Shown here: positions 50,584 through 58,889 of the stretch, piece after piece
Numbering within the stretch: the first letter of the stretch is position 1
How the letters are laid out: the number at the start of each line of letters is the position of its first letter
DNA from: Caulobacteraceae bacterium
GTDB lineage: Bacteria; Pseudomonadota; Alphaproteobacteria; Caulobacterales; Caulobacteraceae
Direction: 5' to 3'
Assembly (NCBI GenBank): GCA_947475735.1
Contig: CANJLQ010000006.1
Span: 1 to 64,000 of the forward strand
Length of the DNA stretch: 64,000 nt
Position numbers and translations under genes: made by a program
Notes under the pieces: generated by a model
What the model saw: only the letters and a program-made list of their open reading frames with translations
Told to the model about the DNA's origin: nothing
Database searches by the model: none

Positions 50584-51516
50584 TCAGCCCTCGCCGAGGC
50601 AGCGCAGGGCGACCTCGAGATTCCTCAGGCCGTCCTCGCCCGTCACGGCCGGGGGCGTGCCCGTGCGGATGGCGTGGGCGAAGGATTCCAGCTCCTTCTT
50701 CAGGGGCTCGTTGGGCCAGGAGTTGACCGCGCGGGTCTGATAGCTGCCGTCGGGCTGCTGGCCGAAATACTCGGTGACCTGGCGGGTCATCAGGTCGGCG
50801 ACGACGAACTTGCCCTGGGTCGCGACCTGCAGCGTCCGGACCTTGTAGGGCGTGACCCAGTTGGTCGTGATGTGAGCGATCACGCCGTTTTCCATGCGGA
50901 ACTGAAGCAAGGCCGTGTCCTCGCGCTCGGCGCGGGTGCGGGCCAGCTGCGGCTGGACCTCGGCGACCTCGGAGCCCGTCAGGTGCCGGATGATGTCGAT
51001 GTCGTGGACCGCCAGGTCGATCACCACCCCGACCTCGCCCATGCGGGGCGGGAAGGGGCCGACGCGGGTGATCTGGATCGAGATCACCTGTTCGTCGGCG
51101 ATGGCGCGCTTGACCGCCTCGACCGCCGGATTGAACCGCTCGACCTGACCGACCATCAGGACGCGGTCGTTGGTCTTGGCCGCGTCGATCATCCGCCGCG
51201 CGTCGGCGACGGTGGCCGCGATCGGCTTTTCGACCAGGACGTGGACGCCCTTTTCAAGCAGGGCCACGGTCAGGTCGGCGTGGGTGCGGTTGGGGGTCGA
51301 GACCACCGCCGCGTCCAGCCCCGCCGCGACGAAGGCCTCGGCGGAGGTGACGGCGGTCGCGTCGTGGACCTCGGCCACGCCCTGGGCGGTGATGGCGTCC
51401 ATGTCGAAGATGGTGGTCAGGTCGAAGTCGCGGATGTCGGACAGCACGCGCGCATGATTGCGGCCCATGACGCCGACGCCGGCGACGCCGACCTTGAGGG
51501 GAGCGGGATGGCTCAT
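50584..51516 (-). CDS. Gfo/Idh/MocA oxidoreductase, nucleotide-sugar type
   Basis: A 310-residue NAD(P)-dependent dehydrogenase. The Rossmann motif GVAGVGVMGRNHARVL, substrate motif HVLVEKPIAATVADARRMI with the conserved lysine, and VIDLAVHDIDIIRHLTG with the catalytic histidine are present. The last motif is typical of UDP-sugar 3-dehydrogenases such as WlbA. The aminotransferase gene ends 4 bases upstream, so together they likely make a 3-amino-sugar for a surface polysaccharide. The exact sugar is unknown. Confidence 0.9.
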   Translation of the reverse strand: MSHPAPLKVGVAGVGVMGRNHARVLSDIRDFDLTTIFDMDAITAQGVAEVHDATAVTSAEAFVAAGLDAAVVSTPNRTHADLTVALLEKGVHVLVEKPIAATVADARRMIDAAKTNDRVLMVGQVERFNPAVEAVKRAIADEQVISIQITRVGPFPPRMGEVGVVIDLAVHDIDIIRHLTGSEVAEVQPQLARTRAEREDTALLQFRMENGVIAHITTNWVTPYKVRTLQVATQGKFVVADLMTRQVTEYFGQQPDGSYQTRAVNSWPNEPLKKELESFAHAIRTGTPPAVTGEDGLRNLEVALRCLGEG

Positions 51517-51520
51517 CGAA

Positions 51521-52681
51521 TCAACCCTTGAAGCTGGCGACGGCGGCGACGATCCGGTCCTGGGTCGCCTCGTCCAGATCGGAGTGCATCGGCAGGCTGA
51601 TCACGACCTCCTTCTTGGCCTCGGTGACCGGAAGGCCGCCCGGACCCCGGGGATGGTGCTGATAGGCCGGCTGGAGGTGGCAGGGGATGGGATAGTAGAC
51701 GGCGCTCGGCACGCCCTCGGCCTTGAGGTGGGCGGCCAGGCCGTCGCGGTTCGGATGCTCGATCGTGTACTGGGCCCAGTTGGACACGTTGCCCTCGGGC
51801 ACGAACGGCACGGCGGCGACGTGGGGCGCGAGCATCGCGTTGTAGCGGGCGGCGATGCGGTTGCGCCATTCGATCTCCTCGGGGAAGACCTTCAGCTTCT
51901 CGATCAGGACGGCGGCCTGGACGGTGTCGAGGCGGCTGTTCATGCCGACGCGCATGTTCAGATACTTGGTGTCGTGCTCGAAGGTGCGGCCGACCAGATC
52001 CTTGGCGACCGCCTTGCCGTGGACGCGATAGCTGTCGATCTCCTGGGCCAGGTCGTCGTCGTTAGTCAGCACCGCGCCGCCGTCGCCGTAGCAGCCGAGC
52101 GGCTTGGCCGGGAAGAAGCTGGCGGTGGTGACGTCGGCCCACTTCAGCGGGTGCTGGCCGTCGAGCGTGCAGCCGAAGCCCTGGGCCGAATCCGAAATCA
52201 GCTTCAGGCCGTGCTTGTCGCAGATCGCGCGGATGGCCGGATAGTCCGCGGGCTGGCCGAACAGGTCGACGGCGATGACGACTTTCGGCTTCAGCTTGCC
52301 CTCGGCGATCGTCGCCTCGATGGCGGCCTCCAGATGGGCCGGGCTCATGTTGTAGGTGCGGTCGTCGATATCGATGAACACCGGCGTCGCGCCCAGCCAG
52401 GGCACGACCTCGGCGGTGGCGCAGAAGGTGAAGCTGGGCACGAACACCGCGTCGCCCGGCCGGATGTTCCAGGCCATCAGCGGCAGGACCAGCGCCTCGG
52501 TGCCGTTGGCGCACGACAGGGCGTGTTTCGCCTGACCGAACGCGGCCAGCATGGTCTCGAACTCGCGGACCTGAGGGCCCATGACATAGGCCCCGCCCTC
52601 GACGGCGGCCATGACGGCGGCCTCGATCTTTCCGTTCAGGCGACGGCGCTGGGCCTGGAGGTCGATGAAGGCGATGCTCAT
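51521..52681 (-). CDS. DegT/DnrJ/EryC1/StrS sugar aminotransferase
   Basis: A 386-residue PLP enzyme that transfers an amino group to a keto nucleotide sugar. Key blocks: CANGTEALVLPLMAWNIRPGDAVFVPSFTFCATAEVV, DSAQGFGCTLDG, and SFFPAKPLGCYGDGGAV, whose lysine forms the Schiff base. It closely fits the WlbE-type aminotransferase partner of WlbA-like dehydrogenases. ATG 52681 is chosen as the family start (IAFIDLQAQ), although its ribosome site is weak. First gene of a two-gene unit. Confidence 0.92.
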   Translation of the reverse strand: MSIAFIDLQAQRRRLNGKIEAAVMAAVEGGAYVMGPQVREFETMLAAFGQAKHALSCANGTEALVLPLMAWNIRPGDAVFVPSFTFCATAEVVPWLGATPVFIDIDDRTYNMSPAHLEAAIEATIAEGKLKPKVVIAVDLFGQPADYPAIRAICDKHGLKLISDSAQGFGCTLDGQHPLKWADVTTASFFPAKPLGCYGDGGAVLTNDDDLAQEIDSYRVHGKAVAKDLVGRTFEHDTKYLNMRVGMNSRLDTVQAAVLIEKLKVFPEEIEWRNRIAARYNAMLAPHVAAVPFVPEGNVSNWAQYTIEHPNRDGLAAHLKAEGVPSAVYYPIPCHLQPAYQHHPRGPGGLPVTEAKKEVVISLPMHSDLDEATQDRIVAAVASFKG

Positions 52682-52842
52682 GAAAGGGAAAACCTCTCTC
52701 GCGGACGGCGCGCGCCGTCCTGGGGGTGGGCGGCGTCTAGCCGAAGGACCCGCCGATGCCAAACCGCAGCGGCTCACATCGCGTTGCGCGATGCAACGGT
52801 CGGCCCTACGAGAGACCCCCCAGCCACCCGGAGACCCGTCGC

Positions 52843-53364
52843 GTGTCGCCTGCCCAGACCCCCGTCCCCGCCGTCTTTCTCGACCGCGACGGGGTGCTGA
52901 ACATCGACAGCGGCTATCCCCACCTGCCCGAGCACCTGGTCCTGATCCCCGGCGCGGCCGAGGCGGTGCGGCGATTGAACACCCTGGGATACCTCGTCGT
53001 CGTGGTGACCAACCAGTCGGGCGTGGCGCGGGGCCTCTACACCGAGGCCCAGATGAACGCCTTCAACGACCTGCTGGTCCGACGGCTGGCGGCCAACGGG
53101 GCACGGATAGGCGCGGTCTACAGCTGTCCCTTCCACAGCGAAGCCGAGGACCCGCGCTGGTTCCATCCCGACCATCCGGACCGCAAGCCCAATCCGGGCA
53201 TGATCCTGAGAGCCGTGGCCGACCACGCCATCGACCCGGCCCGCTCCTTCCTGATCGGCGACCGCCAGAGCGATCTGGAGGCCGCGCGTCGGGCGGGCAT
53301 CCCCGGCTTCCTGTTCGAGGGGCCGGACCTGAACGCCTTCGTGAAGGACCTGTTGGGCGGCTGA
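52843..53364 (+). CDS. gmhB: D-glycero-D-manno-heptose-1,7-bisphosphate 7-phosphatase
   Basis: A 173-residue HAD phosphatase that removes the 7-phosphate of heptose bisphosphate in LPS/S-layer heptose synthesis. Nucleophile and acid are D14 and D16 in FLDRDGVLN, followed by VVVTNQSGVARG, a zinc-binding-like loop (SCPFHSEAEDPRWFHPDHPDRKPNPG) and FLIGDRQSDLEAARRAGI. GTG 52843, with GGAG 10 bases upstream, is preferred over ATG 52756, which would add a non-homologous 29 residues. Divergent from the sugar aminotransferase. Confidence 0.9.
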   Translation: MSPAQTPVPAVFLDRDGVLNIDSGYPHLPEHLVLIPGAAEAVRRLNTLGYLVVVVTNQSGVARGLYTEAQMNAFNDLLVRRLAANGARIGAVYSCPFHSEAEDPRWFHPDHPDRKPNPGMILRAVADHAIDPARSFLIGDRQSDLEAARRAGIPGFLFEGPDLNAFVKDLLGG

Positions 53365-53433
53365 TCGCATTTCGCCGCCTCATGAAATAGTCTGGCCCCA
53401 GGCGCGGGGGCGTCACTGTCAGGAGTTGCCGGT

Positions 53434-54315
53434 TTGCCCGACCCTCATTCGTTCTCCGAGCGCCGCTGGACGTCGTCGGACGGCCTGACCCTGTTCGCGC
53501 GCGACTATGCCGGGGGCGACGGCGCGGCGCGCCTGCCGGTCGTCGCCATCCACGGCCTGACCCGCAACTCCGCCGATTTCGAGCATATCGCCGGCCTGAT
53601 CGCGCGCAGCGGACGGCGGGTGCTGGCCATCGACGTTCGCGGACGGGGTCGGTCGGATCGGGCGTCCGATGCCATGACCTATCAGCCGCCGGTCTATGCC
53701 AAGGACGTCTTGGCCCTGCTGGAGGCGGCCGGGATCGAGCGGGCGGTGTTCCTGGGCACCTCCATGGGCGGGCTGATCGCCATGGCGGTGACGGCGCTGA
53801 AGAGCCGCGTCATGGCCGCCGCCATCCTGAACGACATCGGGCCCGAGGTGGACCCGGCGGGTCTGGCGCGGATCGCGGCCTATTCCGGAAAGCCGGTGGA
53901 CACCCCGACCTGGGCGGCGGCTGCGGCCTATGCCCGAGACATCAACGGCGTGGCCTTTCCTCACTACACCGAAGAGGACTGGCAGGCTTTCGCCCGGCGG
54001 ACGTTCAAGGACGGGACCGAGGGGACGCCGGTCCTGGACTATGATCCCGACATCGCCGTGCCGATAAGGGCGGCGGGGGGCAAGGCGCTGGTGCCCAACC
54101 TGTGGCCGTACTTTCGGCGGCTGGCCAGGAAGCGCCCGACTCTGCTGATCCGGGGCGAGACCTCGGACCTGCTGTCGGCCCCGATCGCGGAGAAGATGCA
54201 GAAGGCCGCCCCAGCCATGCACTACGCCGAGGTGCCGGGCGTCGGCCATGCGCCGATGCTGGACGAGCCCGAGGCCAAGGCGGCGATCTTCGAGTTCCTG
54301 CGCGACCTGCCCTGA
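53434..54315 (+). CDS. Alpha/beta hydrolase
   Basis: A 293-residue cytosolic hydrolase. The HGLTRNSADFE oxyanion loop, nucleophile S110 in GTSMGG, IDVRGRGRSDR, and the C-terminal histidine in GVGHAP give a complete triad with an acid in the LLIRGETSDLLS region. It resembles epoxide-hydrolase or esterase members. The TTG start 53434 has AGGAG about 10 bases upstream. It ends just before an inverted repeat and the convergent thiE-like gene. Substrate unknown. Confidence 0.88.
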   Translation: MPDPHSFSERRWTSSDGLTLFARDYAGGDGAARLPVVAIHGLTRNSADFEHIAGLIARSGRRVLAIDVRGRGRSDRASDAMTYQPPVYAKDVLALLEAAGIERAVFLGTSMGGLIAMAVTALKSRVMAAAILNDIGPEVDPAGLARIAAYSGKPVDTPTWAAAAAYARDINGVAFPHYTEEDWQAFARRTFKDGTEGTPVLDYDPDIAVPIRAAGGKALVPNLWPYFRRLARKRPTLLIRGETSDLLSAPIAEKMQKAAPAMHYAEVPGVGHAPMLDEPEAKAAIFEFLRDLP

Positions 54316-54346
54316 GCGCACGGGTCAGAGGCCGCTTACGCGCTAT

Positions 54347-54476
54347 TCCGCTCATCCCCGCAAAAGCGGGGACCCAGACCTTTGGGCGATGGACGTAACC
54401 GACCGCCGCAGTCGCCGATCCCAGCTGGGGTGCCTCGCTTGAGCACTGGGTCCCCGCTTTCGCGGGGATGAGCGGA
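54347..54476. repeat. Inverted-repeat element with CCCCGC hairpins
   Basis: Arms 54347-54377 and 54446-54476 are 31-base inverted copies with one mismatch. Each arm holds its own hairpin CCCCGC-AAAA-GCGGGG or CCCCGC-TTTC-GCGGGG. The element accounts for the 195-base gap between two convergent genes. Confidence 0.85.
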
Positions 54477-54511
54477 GAGGAAGGGCGGTTGAGGCGGTCT
54501 ACAGCACGGGT

Positions 54512-55159
54512 CTAGGACCAGAAGGCCGATACGATGCCGCCGATCGCGGCGAAGCCACAGCATCTCGTGCCCCGCAGCGCCTCGGCGTTGTCCAAGGTGA
54601 CGCCTCCCAGTGCCAACAGGGGGGACGGCCCCGTGGCGGCCATACGGATCGCCTCCACGCCCAGAGCGGGTTTGCTCGCCGACGCGCCGCCGGCCGGAAA
54701 GATCGGCGACAGGATCACGGCGTCCAGATCGCGGGCGCGCAGCGCAGTCTCGACCGAATGCACGGCCCCGGTCAGGATCCAGTCCGGCCGAACCCCCGAC
54801 AGAGCGTAGGCCGCCGAGAGCGCGGTTTCGGGCAGGTGCAGGCCGTCTGCCTCGACCCGGTCGGCGAGGTCGGCGTCGCGGCCGATCAGCAGCGTCATCC
54901 CGCGATCCCGCGTCACCGCGCGCAGACGAAGCGCCTCGGCCAGCGCCTCGGGGCGGCCGAAGCCGCGATAGACGACGCCCGAGCCGGGCGGCATCCGCGC
55001 GGCGGTCTCCCACGGGCGGGGCGTGCGCTCCGGATCGGTGAAGAACAGCAGCGGCGCCACCCGCGACGGCCTGCCCCCCCTGACAGCCTGCGCAGTCCGG
55101 GCTAGAGCCTGGGCCTCGGCCCACAGGCGGGCCCCCTCCGTTCGCGACGCTTCCTGCAT
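54512..55159 (-). CDS. thiE: Thiamine phosphate synthase family protein
   Basis: A 215-residue TIM-barrel protein. RDRGMTLLIGRDADLADRVEADGLHLPE, LTGAVHSVETALRARDLDAVILSPIFPAGGASASKPALG and LLALGGVTLDNAEALR match ThiE (HLP-, FPT- and GGI-like motifs), which joins the thiazole and pyrimidine halves of thiamine. It is divergent in detail and the N terminus is atypical, so it may belong to the TenI-like branch. The ATG 55159 has GAGG 6 bases upstream. Its start codon overlaps that of yggS on the other strand within CATG. Confidence 0.75.
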   Translation of the reverse strand: MQEASRTEGARLWAEAQALARTAQAVRGGRPSRVAPLLFFTDPERTPRPWETAARMPPGSGVVYRGFGRPEALAEALRLRAVTRDRGMTLLIGRDADLADRVEADGLHLPETALSAAYALSGVRPDWILTGAVHSVETALRARDLDAVILSPIFPAGGASASKPALGVEAIRMAATGPSPLLALGGVTLDNAEALRGTRCCGFAAIGGIVSAFWS

Positions 55160-55865
55160 GGCCGCCTCATCCCCCGCTTCGCCGCCCCCGTCCACTGCCG
55201 ACGACCTGGCCGGGCGGCTGGCGACGATCCGGGCGCGGATGACCGCCGCCGCGCGTGCCGCCGGTCGCGAGCCCGCGTCCGTCACCCTGACGGCCGTGTC
55301 CAAGACGCAAGGCTCCGAGGCCATCGACGCCGCCCTGTCGGCGGGCCTGCGCGTGTTCGGCGAGAACCGGGTGCAGGAGGCGCAAGGCCGCTGGACCGAA
55401 CGCCGTCCGCACCTGCCAGATCTGGAGCTGCGCCTGATCGGGCCGCTGCAGTCCAACAAGGCCGAGGACGCCGTCGCCCTGTTCGACGTGATCGAGACGC
55501 TGGATCGCGAGAAGCTGGTCGGAGCCATCGCCGCGGCCCAGGACAAGCTCGGTCGCGCGCCCCGCGTCCTGGTCCAGGTCAATACGGGAGAGGAGCCGCA
55601 GAAGGCCGGGGTCGCGCCTCGCGACGTCGATGCCCTGATCGCCTCGGCCCGGGCCGCCGGCCTGACCGTCAAGGGGCTGATGGCCATTCCGCCCGCCGAC
55701 GAGGAGCCGATCCTGCATTTCGCCCTGCTGGCGAAGATCGCGGCGCGGAACGGCCTGTCGGTGCTGTCCATGGGGATGAGCGGCGACTATGAGGCGGCGA
55801 TTCGCCTGGGCGCGACGCACGTTCGCGTCGGATCGGCCCTGTTCGGGGAACGAAACCCGGTCTGA
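55158..55865 (+). CDS. YggS-family PLP homeostasis protein
   Basis: A 235-residue PLP-binding protein that controls vitamin B6 pools. LTAVSKTQGSEAIDAAL holds the PLP lysine (K about 48), with FGENRVQEAQGRW, RLIGPLQSNKA, VLVQVNTGEEPQKAGV, LSMGMSGDYEAAIRLGATHVRVGSALFG. All diagnostic blocks are present. ATG 55158 shares bases with the start of the thiE-like gene and has no visible ribosome site, so it may be leaderless or start a little downstream. Both divergent promoters must lie within the opposite gene. Confidence 0.9.
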   Translation: MAASSPASPPPSTADDLAGRLATIRARMTAAARAAGREPASVTLTAVSKTQGSEAIDAALSAGLRVFGENRVQEAQGRWTERRPHLPDLELRLIGPLQSNKAEDAVALFDVIETLDREKLVGAIAAAQDKLGRAPRVLVQVNTGEEPQKAGVAPRDVDALIASARAAGLTVKGLMAIPPADEEPILHFALLAKIAARNGLSVLSMGMSGDYEAAIRLGATHVRVGSALFGERNPV

Positions 55866-55943
55866 GCGATCTTTAGGGCCTGAATTTCAAACGGATTCGT
55901 CTCGCGCCTTGGCTTGAGGCGTTCGCCTCGCCATCTTGGGTCC

Positions 55944-56630
55944 ATGCCTGCAGCAAAAACGCTTCTCATCATCGACGACGACGACGACCTGCGCGAGGCG
56001 CTGGCGGAGCAACTGGCGCTCCACGAGGAGTTCCGTACCGTCCAGGCGGCGACCGCCGCCGAGGGCGTGCGGCTGGGTCGCGAAATTCGCGCCGACCTGA
56101 TCCTGCTGGACGTCGACCTTCCCGACATGGACGGGCGCGAGGCCTGTCGCCTGTTGAGGAAGGACGGCGTCTCGACCCCCGTCATCATGCTGACGGCCCA
56201 GGATTCGGATTCCGACACGGTGCTGGGCCTCGATTCCGGGGCCAACGACTATGTCACCAAGCCCTTCCGTTTCGCCGTGCTGCTGGCCCGCATCCGCGCC
56301 CATCTGCGCAGTCACGAACAGTCCGAGGACGCCGTCTTCCAGATCGGCCCCTATGAGTTCCGTCCCGCCGGCAAGATGCTGATGGACGCCAAGGGCAAGA
56401 AGGTGCGGCTGACGGAGAAGGAAACCAACATCCTGAAATACCTCTACCGCGCCGGGGCCAAGCCGGTGTCGCGCGAGGAGCTGCTGACCGAGGTGTGGGG
56501 CTACAACGCCGGGGTCACGACCCACACCCTGGAGACCCACATCTATCGCCTGCGCCAGAAGATCGAGCCGGAGCCCGGCCTGGCCCGGCTGTTGCTGACC
56601 GATTCCGGCGGGTACCGGCTGCAGCCCTGA
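55944..56630 (+). CDS. OmpR-family response regulator, CenR-like
   Basis: A 228-residue two-component regulator. The receiver has the acidic cluster DDDDD (residues 11-15) and phospho-acceptor D56 (LLDVDLPDMDG), MLTA and the K of TKPFRF. The winged-helix output domain (about 128-226) ends HTLETHIYRLRQKIEPEPG. It resembles, from memory, the CenR envelope regulator of Caulobacter, but this is not verified. No histidine kinase gene is adjacent. ATG 55944 is chosen as the family start. Confidence 0.88.
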   Translation: MPAAKTLLIIDDDDDLREALAEQLALHEEFRTVQAATAAEGVRLGREIRADLILLDVDLPDMDGREACRLLRKDGVSTPVIMLTAQDSDSDTVLGLDSGANDYVTKPFRFAVLLARIRAHLRSHEQSEDAVFQIGPYEFRPAGKMLMDAKGKKVRLTEKETNILKYLYRAGAKPVSREELLTEVWGYNAGVTTHTLETHIYRLRQKIEPEPGLARLLLTDSGGYRLQP

Positions 56631-56643
56631 GCCGCGTCAGGCG

Positions 56644-57495
56644 TCAGCCGCCGATCCGCCACTCCGACAACGTCTCGCCGGCGGAGTCTTCGAAGGCCAC
56701 GCGATCCAGTCGAACGGCGGCGATGCAGACGGGGCGCTGATCGGGTCCGGTCGCGCGGCACCGGATCGCCCGGCCGTCCGGAAACGCCGCGACGCGACCT
56801 TCGAGGCGCAGGCGATAGCCGTCGGCCGGGGCCGCGACCGTCTCGGCCTCGCCCTCCGGCCGCACAGAATAGGCGTAGGCGCGGCCGTTGCGGCGTTCGA
56901 CGCGCGAGCCGTCGGCGTCGAACACCGCCGCCAGCCCCACGGTCTGGGGCGAGGGCGCGACCGGGCCGCTGGCCAGAGGATCGGCCGCGAGGGCCGGACA
57001 GCCGCCGTCCTCCATCCAGGGGCGAGGAATCCAGAAGCCCTCGACAGCCTCCCAGCTCTCGTCACCCCCGCCCGCGCCGACGATCAGGGCCGAGCGGGTC
57101 CAGTCGCCGGGCGTCATTGACAGCTGAATGGCGCGGCGTTCGGGAGCCCAGGACCAGCGCGCCAGACCCTCGGCCTGGCCCTCCGCGACGGGTTCCGGCC
57201 CGCGACAGCCGAAGGCCGTCACGACGGAAAACGGTTTTCCGACGAGAGCATCGACGCCCTGGGGCCGGACGCCGGAGGCGTAGTTGGAGGCGGCGCGTCG
57301 CAAGCCATCCAGCAGGGTCCTGCGGTCCAGGGTCAGGGGCGCGGGCACGATCCGGGGCGCGAGCGGGGCTTCGATCACCGGCGTGGCATCGACCGGAGCC
57401 TCGGTCCTCTCGGGGCGATCGCAGGCGGACAGGAGGAGCCCGGACGCCGCCAGCACGACGAGCGGGCGGCGAAGGATATCGACCGAACCGTTCAT
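56644..57495 (-). CDS. Lipoprotein of unknown function
   Basis: A 283-residue protein with a lipoprotein signal (LVVLAASGLLLSAC, cysteine at about residue 25). After a Pro-rich linker, the mature part begins with TLDRRTLLDGLRRAASNYASG and contains Trp/Gly-rich segments (EGFWIPRPW). No domain is recognised; three further cysteines occur (FGCRGP, GGCPAL, RCRAT). Convergent with the response regulator and divergent from the SLC13 permease. Probably an envelope protein. Confidence 0.75.
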   Translation of the reverse strand: MNGSVDILRRPLVVLAASGLLLSACDRPERTEAPVDATPVIEAPLAPRIVPAPLTLDRRTLLDGLRRAASNYASGVRPQGVDALVGKPFSVVTAFGCRGPEPVAEGQAEGLARWSWAPERRAIQLSMTPGDWTRSALIVGAGGGDESWEAVEGFWIPRPWMEDGGCPALAADPLASGPVAPSPQTVGLAAVFDADGSRVERRNGRAYAYSVRPEGEAETVAAPADGYRLRLEGRVAAFPDGRAIRCRATGPDQRPVCIAAVRLDRVAFEDSAGETLSEWRIGG

Positions 57496-57583
57496 GAAGC
57501 CAGCCTAGCACGCTCGTCGGCCGATTTCAGGGCGGGCCGCGGCGGAGGTTGACCTTTCTCCCCCGGAAGGGTCTGCAAGGGCG

Positions 57584-58882
57584 ATGAGCTTCGACCAAAT
57601 CGCGGCCCTGACCATCCTGGTGGGCGTCGTCGGCGTCCTGGTGCACGGGCGTGTCCGGTCCGATGTCGCCGCGCTGGCGGCGGCGGCCCTGCTGCTGGTG
57701 CTGGGCGTCATTCGACCGGTCGAGGTGCAGGGGGCCTTCGCCAGTCCGGCCGTCATCGCCCTCGCCGGCCTGTTCGTGATCGCCTATGCGATCGAGCTTT
57801 CAGGTCTGCTCGGCCTTCTGATCCGCCAGGCGACGAAACTGTGCGCGCGCATGGGTGCGGCCGGGCTCTGGACCGTGATGGTCATGTGCGGCGGGGCCTC
57901 GGCCTTTCTGAACAACACGCCGATCGTCGTGCTCGCCGCGCCGGTCATCAAGGACGTGGCCGCGTCCCTGAACCTGTCGCCCAAGAAGTATCTGATCCCG
58001 CTCAGCTACATCACCATTATGGGCGGGGCCTGCACCCTGATCGGGACCTCCACCAACCTGCTGGTCAACGACATGGCGCGCAACTCGGGCCAGCCGGTGT
58101 TCAGCCTGTTCGAGATCACCCCGGTGGCGCTGGTGATCGCCGCGTTCGGGGGGCTGTACCTCTACCTGCTGGGGGGGCGGCTGCTGGGGGGCGAAGACGC
58201 TGCCGCCCCCGCCCCCCAGGCGCAAGAACAGACCGGAGACGGACTGTTGGGCGACGCGGCCCTGTTCGCCGCCGCCGACCGGCCGTTCGATCCGCGCAAG
58301 GCGGCCATTGCCCTGGCGATCTTCCTCGCCGTCGTGGGGGCCGCGGGCCTGGGCATCGCCCCGATCGCGGCGGCGGCTTTCGCCGGAGCGGTGGCCCTGA
58401 TCCTGCTGGGCGTGCTCAGCGCCGAGGAGGCCTATGCCGGCCTGCGCCCGGAGGTCCTGCTGCTGATCGCCGGCATGGTGGTCGTTGGCCTGTCGATCGA
58501 GGTCACGGGCCTGGCCTCCAGCGGAACCGAACTCTTGATCGACGTGATCCGCCCGTGGGGACCCCTGGCGGCGCTGATCATCCTTTACGGCGTGACCCTG
58601 TTCGCGACCGAACTGCTGTCCAATGCCGCGGTGGCGGTCCTGATCACCCCGGTGGCGGTGGCCCTGGCCGAAAGCCTGGGGGTCGATCCCCGTCCGTTTC
58701 TGGTCGGGGTGATGATGGCCGCCTCCGCCGCCTTCGCCACGCCGTTCGGCTATCAGACCAACGTCATCGTCTTCCAGCTGGGCAACTACAGCTACATGGA
58801 TTTCGTGCGGGTCGGGGTGCCTCTGAACCTGGTGACCTGGATCGCCGCGATGATCGCCATCCCGATCTTCTTCCCGTTCTAG
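57584..58882 (+). CDS. SLC13/ArsB-type anion permease
   Basis: A 432-residue inner-membrane transporter with about ten or more hydrophobic segments. The repeated SNT-like motifs AFLNNTPIVVLAAPVI and TLIGTSTNLLVNDMA in the first half, and ELLSNAAVAVLITPVAVAL with ATPFGYQTNVIVF in the second, are the hairpin/unwound-helix signatures of the family. The cytosolic RCK-type insert of longer homologues is absent; a short Ala/Pro/Gln linker takes its place (about residues 205-235). Likely carries dicarboxylates, sulfate or similar anions with Na+ or H+. Confidence 0.9.
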   Translation: MSFDQIAALTILVGVVGVLVHGRVRSDVAALAAAALLLVLGVIRPVEVQGAFASPAVIALAGLFVIAYAIELSGLLGLLIRQATKLCARMGAAGLWTVMVMCGGASAFLNNTPIVVLAAPVIKDVAASLNLSPKKYLIPLSYITIMGGACTLIGTSTNLLVNDMARNSGQPVFSLFEITPVALVIAAFGGLYLYLLGGRLLGGEDAAAPAPQAQEQTGDGLLGDAALFAAADRPFDPRKAAIALAIFLAVVGAAGLGIAPIAAAAFAGAVALILLGVLSAEEAYAGLRPEVLLLIAGMVVVGLSIEVTGLASSGTELLIDVIRPWGPLAALIILYGVTLFATELLSNAAVAVLITPVAVALAESLGVDPRPFLVGVMMAASAAFATPFGYQTNVIVFQLGNYSYMDFVRVGVPLNLVTWIAAMIAIPIFFPF

Positions 58883-58889
58883 GCGGGGA

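Noticed and set aside
54512..55865. TPP riboswitch for the thiE-like gene
   Set aside because: No thi-box core is visible, and there is no leader because the start overlaps yggS.
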